Below are positions 60,472 to 64,000 of a stretch of 64,000 bases of DNA, one piece after another. Each line of letters begins with the position of its first letter. Position 1 is the first letter of the stretch. A model generated the notes under the pieces. The model was not told where the DNA came from, ran no database searches, and saw nothing but the letters and a program-made list of their open reading frames with translations. A program made the position numbers and the translations under genes. The stretch is from Actinacidiphila yanglinensis (GTDB lineage Bacteria; Actinomycetota; Actinomycetes; Streptomycetales; Streptomycetaceae). The stretch lies in assembly GCF_900107965.1 (NCBI RefSeq), contig NZ_FNVU01000009.1:124001-188000 (forward strand). Direction: 5' to 3'.

Positions 60472-62115
60472 TCAGGCCAGGCTCCACTGCTGGTTGGCGC
60501 CGCCGTTGCAGGTCCACAGTTCCAGTGCGGTGCCGTTGACGTTGCCGGCCGGCTTGTCGCCGCCGGTGACGTCCAGGCACAGGCCGGACTGGGTGCCGGT
60601 GATGGTGCCGTCCGGGTTCAGCTGCCATTTCTGGTTGGCGCCGCCGTTGCACGACCAGAGCTCGACCTTGGTGCCCGTGGTGGTCTGGTTGTTGTAGGCG
60701 TCCAGGCACTGGGTCCCGCCGTACAGCCGCAGCTCGCCGGCCGAGGTGAGGGTGGCCGCCTGGTTGGTGCCGCCGTTGCAGTCCCAGATCTCGATGGCCG
60801 TGCCCGGGTCGGTCGCGCCGCCGGCCGCGTCCAGGCAGCGGTGCGAGGACGCGCCGAGCAGCGGGTGGGTGGTGCCGACGCTGCTGCCGCTGCCGGGCGA
60901 GACCCGGAACATCACGGTGCCGTGGCCGGGCACCGAGGCGGAGATGGCGCCGCTGCTGGTGCTGACCGCGTTCGTCCACAGGTTGGTCAGCTTGTACGAC
61001 GAGGAGGACGGTGCCTTGACCGCCGCGGCCGTCGTGCTGATGGTGGCCGTCGAGGAGTTCTCGTTGAACAGCGCCACGGACACGTCGCCGTTGGAGAGCG
61101 GCTTGGTGAGCACGTCCAGGCCGCCGGAGGACGACACCTCGGTGCCCTGCTTGCCCAGCGTGTCCTGGTCGACCGCGATCACCGACTTGTTGCCGTACAG
61201 CGACAGCGTGGCCGCGGTCGCGCTGCGCAGGTCGGTGCCGGCGATCAGCGGCGCGGCCATCTCCGCCCACAGGCTGAACTCGCTGCGGTCCTCGGTGAAG
61301 GACATGCCGTTGCCGACCTCCAGCATGTCCGGGTCGTTCCAGGCACCGGGGCCCGCGTACTGCGCGAGCTGCACGTTGCTGTGGAAGATCGACAGCATCG
61401 AGCCGAACGACGCGTTGATGTCACCGGTGGTGCGCCACAGGTTGCCGGTGCCGGCGCCCCAGGTCCACACGTTGTCCTCGCCCCACTCGCACATGCTGAA
61501 GACGATGGCCCGGCCGGTGTTGTGCAGGGCGTCGCGCATCGCGTTGTAGCGCGTCTCCCAGGGCACGCCCTGGTTGTTGCAGTTGTCGTACTTCAGGTAG
61601 TCCACGCCCCAGGACGCGAAGCTGTTCGCGTCCTGCTGCTCGTGGTTGAGGCTGCCGGGGTAGCCGGCGCAGGTGGCGGTGCCCGCGCTCTCGTAGATGC
61701 CCAGCTTGAGGCCCTTGGCGTGGACGTACGCCGCGGTGCCGCTGATCCCGTCGGGGAACTTCGCCGGGTCGGGCACGAGGTTGCCGGCGGAGTCGCGGTT
61801 CTTCGTCATCCAGCAGTCGTCGATGTTGACGTAGTTGTAGCCGTCGTCCCTCAGGCCCGAGGAGACCAGGTAGTCGGCGGTCTGCTCGATCAGCTGCTCG
61901 CTGACGTTGCAGCCGAACGCGTTCCAGTCGTTGAAGCCCATCGGGGGTGTACGGGCCAGGCCGTTGTCGAGGGCGTGCGCGCGGGGGCTCGAACCGAGCA
62001 GGACGAGCAGCGAGAGCATCAGCAGCGCCGCGACGCCCGCCGCGAGCGATCTGCGCAGCGGGCGGATGGCGAGGAGTGGGGGGAGCGCTGGTCGTGCGGG
62101 TGCTGTGGGGCGCAT
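60472..62115 (-). CDS. Secreted GH27 alpha-galactosidase-like enzyme with ricin-type lectin domain
   Basis: This is a 547-residue protein. Signal peptide residues 1-48 (RRSLAAGVAALLMLSLLVLLG, cleavage after AHA) precede the GH27 barrel (TPPMGFNDWNAFGCN, VNIDDCW, nucleophile Asp in LKYDNCN, acid/base Asp region in AWNDPDMLEVGNG). A C-terminal beta domain and a ricin-type CBM13 trefoil close it, with QxW motifs NQKWQL and NQQWSL (the first copy reads NQAATL). It should hydrolyse alpha-galactosides in plant polysaccharide. ATG 62115 has AAGGAGA. It is divergent from rpe and transcribed alone. Confidence 0.94.
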   Translation of the reverse strand: MRPTAPARPALPPLLAIRPLRRSLAAGVAALLMLSLLVLLGSSPRAHALDNGLARTPPMGFNDWNAFGCNVSEQLIEQTADYLVSSGLRDDGYNYVNIDDCWMTKNRDSAGNLVPDPAKFPDGISGTAAYVHAKGLKLGIYESAGTATCAGYPGSLNHEQQDANSFASWGVDYLKYDNCNNQGVPWETRYNAMRDALHNTGRAIVFSMCEWGEDNVWTWGAGTGNLWRTTGDINASFGSMLSIFHSNVQLAQYAGPGAWNDPDMLEVGNGMSFTEDRSEFSLWAEMAAPLIAGTDLRSATAATLSLYGNKSVIAVDQDTLGKQGTEVSSSGGLDVLTKPLSNGDVSVALFNENSSTATISTTAAAVKAPSSSSYKLTNLWTNAVSTSSGAISASVPGHGTVMFRVSPGSGSSVGTTHPLLGASSHRCLDAAGGATDPGTAIEIWDCNGGTNQAATLTSAGELRLYGGTQCLDAYNNQTTTGTKVELWSCNGGANQKWQLNPDGTITGTQSGLCLDVTGGDKPAGNVNGTALELWTCNGGANQQWSLA

Positions 62116-62477
62116 CGTGCCGTCTCCTTCGGTGGGGGAGGGGCGCGCGGGGGGCGCCGCGACGGGCGCGGAACGGGCGGCGCCCACCGCCGCATGTTGC
62201 AAAATGACCGGCGGTGTTGGAACTTGGCACGTCGAAGTGTCGGCTTGTGTTGATACTCCGTCAAGTGTTCTGACATGAGTGCGAGATGGGGGTTCGCGGG
62301 CACCCGCCGGCCCGCACGGGATCCCGTCCGGCACTCCGCCCGGCGATCCGTCCCGGACCCCCGCGGCCGGCCCGCTGTCCCGCCCGGCCGGCCCGGAGCG
62401 CACGCCCGCCCGGCCCGCTGTCCCGCCCGGGCGGACGCATTGGTGATGATGTGCCCGGATCTGGTTTGCTGGGCCCC
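62116..62477. promoter_or_regulatory. Divergent promoter region between GH27 and rpe
   Basis: This is 362 bp. On the minus strand TTGACG (62259-62264) with a 17-bp spacer to GACACT (62236-62241) is a candidate GH27 promoter within an AT-richer patch. CCGGCCCGC-type repeats fill 62290-62430. rpe has no Shine-Dalgarno; TTTGCT at 62465-62470 ends 7 nt before its ATG, so its mRNA may be leaderless. I see no coding sequence. Confidence 0.4.
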
Positions 62478-63143
62478 ATGACCGCGCAGATCAACCCCAG
62501 CATCCTGTCCGCCGACTTCGCCCGGCTCGCCGAGGCGGCCGAGGCGGCGGAGGGCGCCGACTGGCTCCATGTCGACGTCATGGACAACCACTTCGTGCCG
62601 AACCTGACGCTGGGCGTCCCGGTGGTCGAAGCGCTGGGCCGGGCCACGGACATCCCGCTGGACTGCCACCTGATGATCGAGCAGCCCGACCGCTGGGCCC
62701 CCGCCTACGTCGAGGCCGGCGCCGGCTCGGTCACCTTCCACGTGGAGGCCGCCGCCGCGCCGGTCCGGCTGGCCCGCGAGATCCGCGCCAAGGGCGCCCG
62801 CGCCTCGATGGCCCTGAAGCCGGCCACCCCGATCGAGCCGTACGAGGACCTGCTGCCCGAGCTGGACATGCTGCTGATCATGACGGTCGAACCCGGCTTC
62901 GGCGGGCAGGCGTTCCTCGACATCATGCTGCCCAAGATCCGTCGCACCCGGGCACTGATCGACAAGTTCGGACTCGAGATGTGGCTCCAGGTCGACGGCG
63001 GGGTCTCCGCCGACACCATCGAGCGCTGCGCCGAGGCCGGCGCCGACGTCTTCGTGGCCGGTTCCGCGGTCTACGGCACCGACGATCCGGCCGCGGCGAT
63101 CCGGGCGCTGCGCGCGCAGGCCACCGCCGCCGAGCCGCGCTGA
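62478..63143 (+). CDS. rpe: Ribulose-phosphate 3-epimerase
   Basis: This is a 221-residue TIM-barrel metalloenzyme of the pentose phosphate pathway. It has NPSILSADFARL, LHVDVMDNHFVPNLTLG (metal His/Asp), CHLMIEQPDRW, MTVEPGFGGQAF and LQVDGGVSADTI. ATG 62478 lacks a ribosome site. The open frame to 62286 is GC-driven. Confidence 0.97.
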   Translation: MTAQINPSILSADFARLAEAAEAAEGADWLHVDVMDNHFVPNLTLGVPVVEALGRATDIPLDCHLMIEQPDRWAPAYVEAGAGSVTFHVEAAAAPVRLAREIRAKGARASMALKPATPIEPYEDLLPELDMLLIMTVEPGFGGQAFLDIMLPKIRRTRALIDKFGLEMWLQVDGGVSADTIERCAEAGADVFVAGSAVYGTDDPAAAIRALRAQATAAEPR

Positions 63144-63152
63144 CCGTCCGCG

Positions 63153-63178
63153 GTACGGCGGCCGAACGGCTGCCGTAC
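63153..63178 (+). terminator. Terminator hairpin after rpe
   Basis: GTACGGCGGCC (63153-63163) pairs with GGCTGCCGTAC (63168-63178), with one G-U pair and a GAAC loop. It starts 9 nt after the stop. Confidence 0.75.
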
Positions 63179-63295
63179 GGCCGGGGACGGATCGCCCCGT
63201 GCGGCCTGCTCGGGCCGTGCTACGCGCCCGTAACCCCCGGCGTCTGGGAGGATGGCAGGCGGAGCTGATCAGATGGGTGACCGGGGAGAGGCGAC

Positions 63296-64000
63296 GTGAG
63301 CACAGGCCGCGCACAGGTGCGCATGGGCCCAGGGGAGATGGTCCAGGCCGCGGCGATGGCACGTCGCTTCTACCTGGAGGGCAAGTCCAAGATCCAGATC
63401 GCCGAGGAGTTCGGGGTCAGCCGTTTCAAGGTGGCCCGGGTGCTGGAGACCGCGCTCGAACGCGACCTGGTCCGGATCGAGATCAGGGTGCCCGCCGAAC
63501 TCGACGCCGAGCGCTCCGACGCCCTGCGCGCGCACTACGGACTGCGGCACGCCGTGGTCGTGGAGACCCCCGCCGACCAGGCCGACGCACCCGACCCGGA
63601 GAACCTCGGCGCGGTCGCGGCCGACCTGCTGGGCGAGCTCGTCAGCGACGGCGACGTCCTCGGCCTCGCCTGGGGCCGCTCCATCATCACCATGGCCAAC
63701 GCGCTGGACCGGCTCGCGCCCTGCACCGTCGTCCAGCTCACCGGCGTGTACGACGTCGGGACCGCCGAGCGCGGCTCGGTCGAGGCGGTCCGCACCGCGG
63801 CGGCCGTCTCCGGCGGCGAGGCGCACCCGCTGTACGCGCCCATGGTGCTCGCCGACCCCTCCACGGCCTCCGCGCTGCGCGCCCAGAGCCAGATCGCCGC
63901 CGCGATGAGCTACTTCGAGAAGGTCACCGTCGCGGTGGTGTCCATCGGCTCGTGGGAGGCCGGGATCTCCACCGTCTACGACGCCGTGTCCGCCGCCGAG
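63296..64000 (+). CDS. SorC/DeoR-type sugar-binding transcriptional regulator (3' truncated)
   Basis: The first 235 residues are in the window and the frame is open to the right edge. The N-terminal HTH reads ARRFYLEGKSKIQIAEEFGVSRFKVARVLETALERDLVRIEI. The sugar-phosphate-binding domain follows (DGDVLGLAWGRSIITMANAL, TVVQLTGVYDV, HPLYAPMVLADPSTASALRAQ). Such proteins sense phosphorylated sugars; the position after rpe suggests a pentose or polyol pathway. GTG 63296 has GGGGAGAGG upstream. Confidence 0.93.
   Translation, partial: MSTGRAQVRMGPGEMVQAAAMARRFYLEGKSKIQIAEEFGVSRFKVARVLETALERDLVRIEIRVPAELDAERSDALRAHYGLRHAVVVETPADQADAPDPENLGAVAADLLGELVSDGDVLGLAWGRSIITMANALDRLAPCTVVQLTGVYDVGTAERGSVEAVRTAAAVSGGEAHPLYAPMVLADPSTASALRAQSQIAAAMSYFEKVTVAVVSIGSWEAGISTVYDAVSAAE

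Overview
The window is a core-chromosome segment of a Streptomycetaceae actinomycete (Streptomyces or a close relative). The evidence is very high GC, frequent GTG starts, GTGA/ATGA stop-start overlaps, and near-textbook Streptomyces versions of BldD, the actinobacterial integration host factor sIHF, EF-P and AlaRS. As far as I recall, the gene order from the DUF349 gene through hisS, rpsD, alaS, the aro genes, efp, nusB, bldD, the pyr genes, gmk, rpoZ, metK, priA, fmt and rpe is the order found in S. coelicolor, with a few insertions.

Layout. (a) 1-2434 is the end of a translationally coupled conflict-type cassette: the tail of a Ser/Thr kinase with TPR-like repeats, an EACC1-type membrane protein, and a caspase-fold protease with a TPR-like tail. 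A perfect 21-bp inverted repeat closes it. (b) 2607-10270 holds a DUF349 protein, a membrane-anchored cyclophilin, an MBL hydrolase, hisS, VKOR, an SDR that lacks its catalytic tyrosine, and rarA. (c) 10416-13997 holds a DUF2470 gene divergent from rpsD across a strong iron box, then a STAND ATPase convergent with rpsD. (d) 14213-24803 is a long collinear run: DUF948, DUF6167, alaS, ruvX, mltG, aroE, aroC, aroK, aroB, aroQ. It couples tRNA charging, cell-wall synthesis and the shikimate pathway. (e) 25260-30694 holds a P-loop protein, a DUF5937/ArsR regulator with a divergent MFS pump, a peptidase-M24-like protein, efp and nusB. (f) 31237-37530 is a likely accessory block between nusB and bldD: an S1P-lyase-like PLP enzyme, a MmyB-type regulator with a divergent drug exporter, and an EF-G paralogue with a structured leader. 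Repeat-rich intergenic DNA flanks it on both sides. (g) 38136-49152 is bldD plus the de novo pyrimidine operon pyrR, pyrB, pyrC, a PH-like membrane gene, carA, carB, pyrD, pyrF. A PyrR-type RNA loop lies over the pyrR ribosome binding site. (h) 49410-60384 holds sIHF, gmk, rpoZ, coaBC, metK, a degenerate PriA, an AraC-family relic, a small HTH-like protein, def, fmt and rsmB. (i) 60472-64000 holds a secreted GH27 enzyme with a ricin-type lectin domain, rpe, and the start of a SorC-type regulator.

At least seven intergenic regions, each just after the stop of a + strand gene, carry an interspersed element with the core GGGGCGCGGGGAACTGCGCG. After the EF-G paralogue it forms an exact 86-bp tandem array. 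The least conventional content is the kinase/EACC1/caspase cassette, the iron box shared by DUF2470 and rpsD, the leader of the EF-G paralogue, and the repeat family. Gene functions come from reading motifs by eye; no database search was run.
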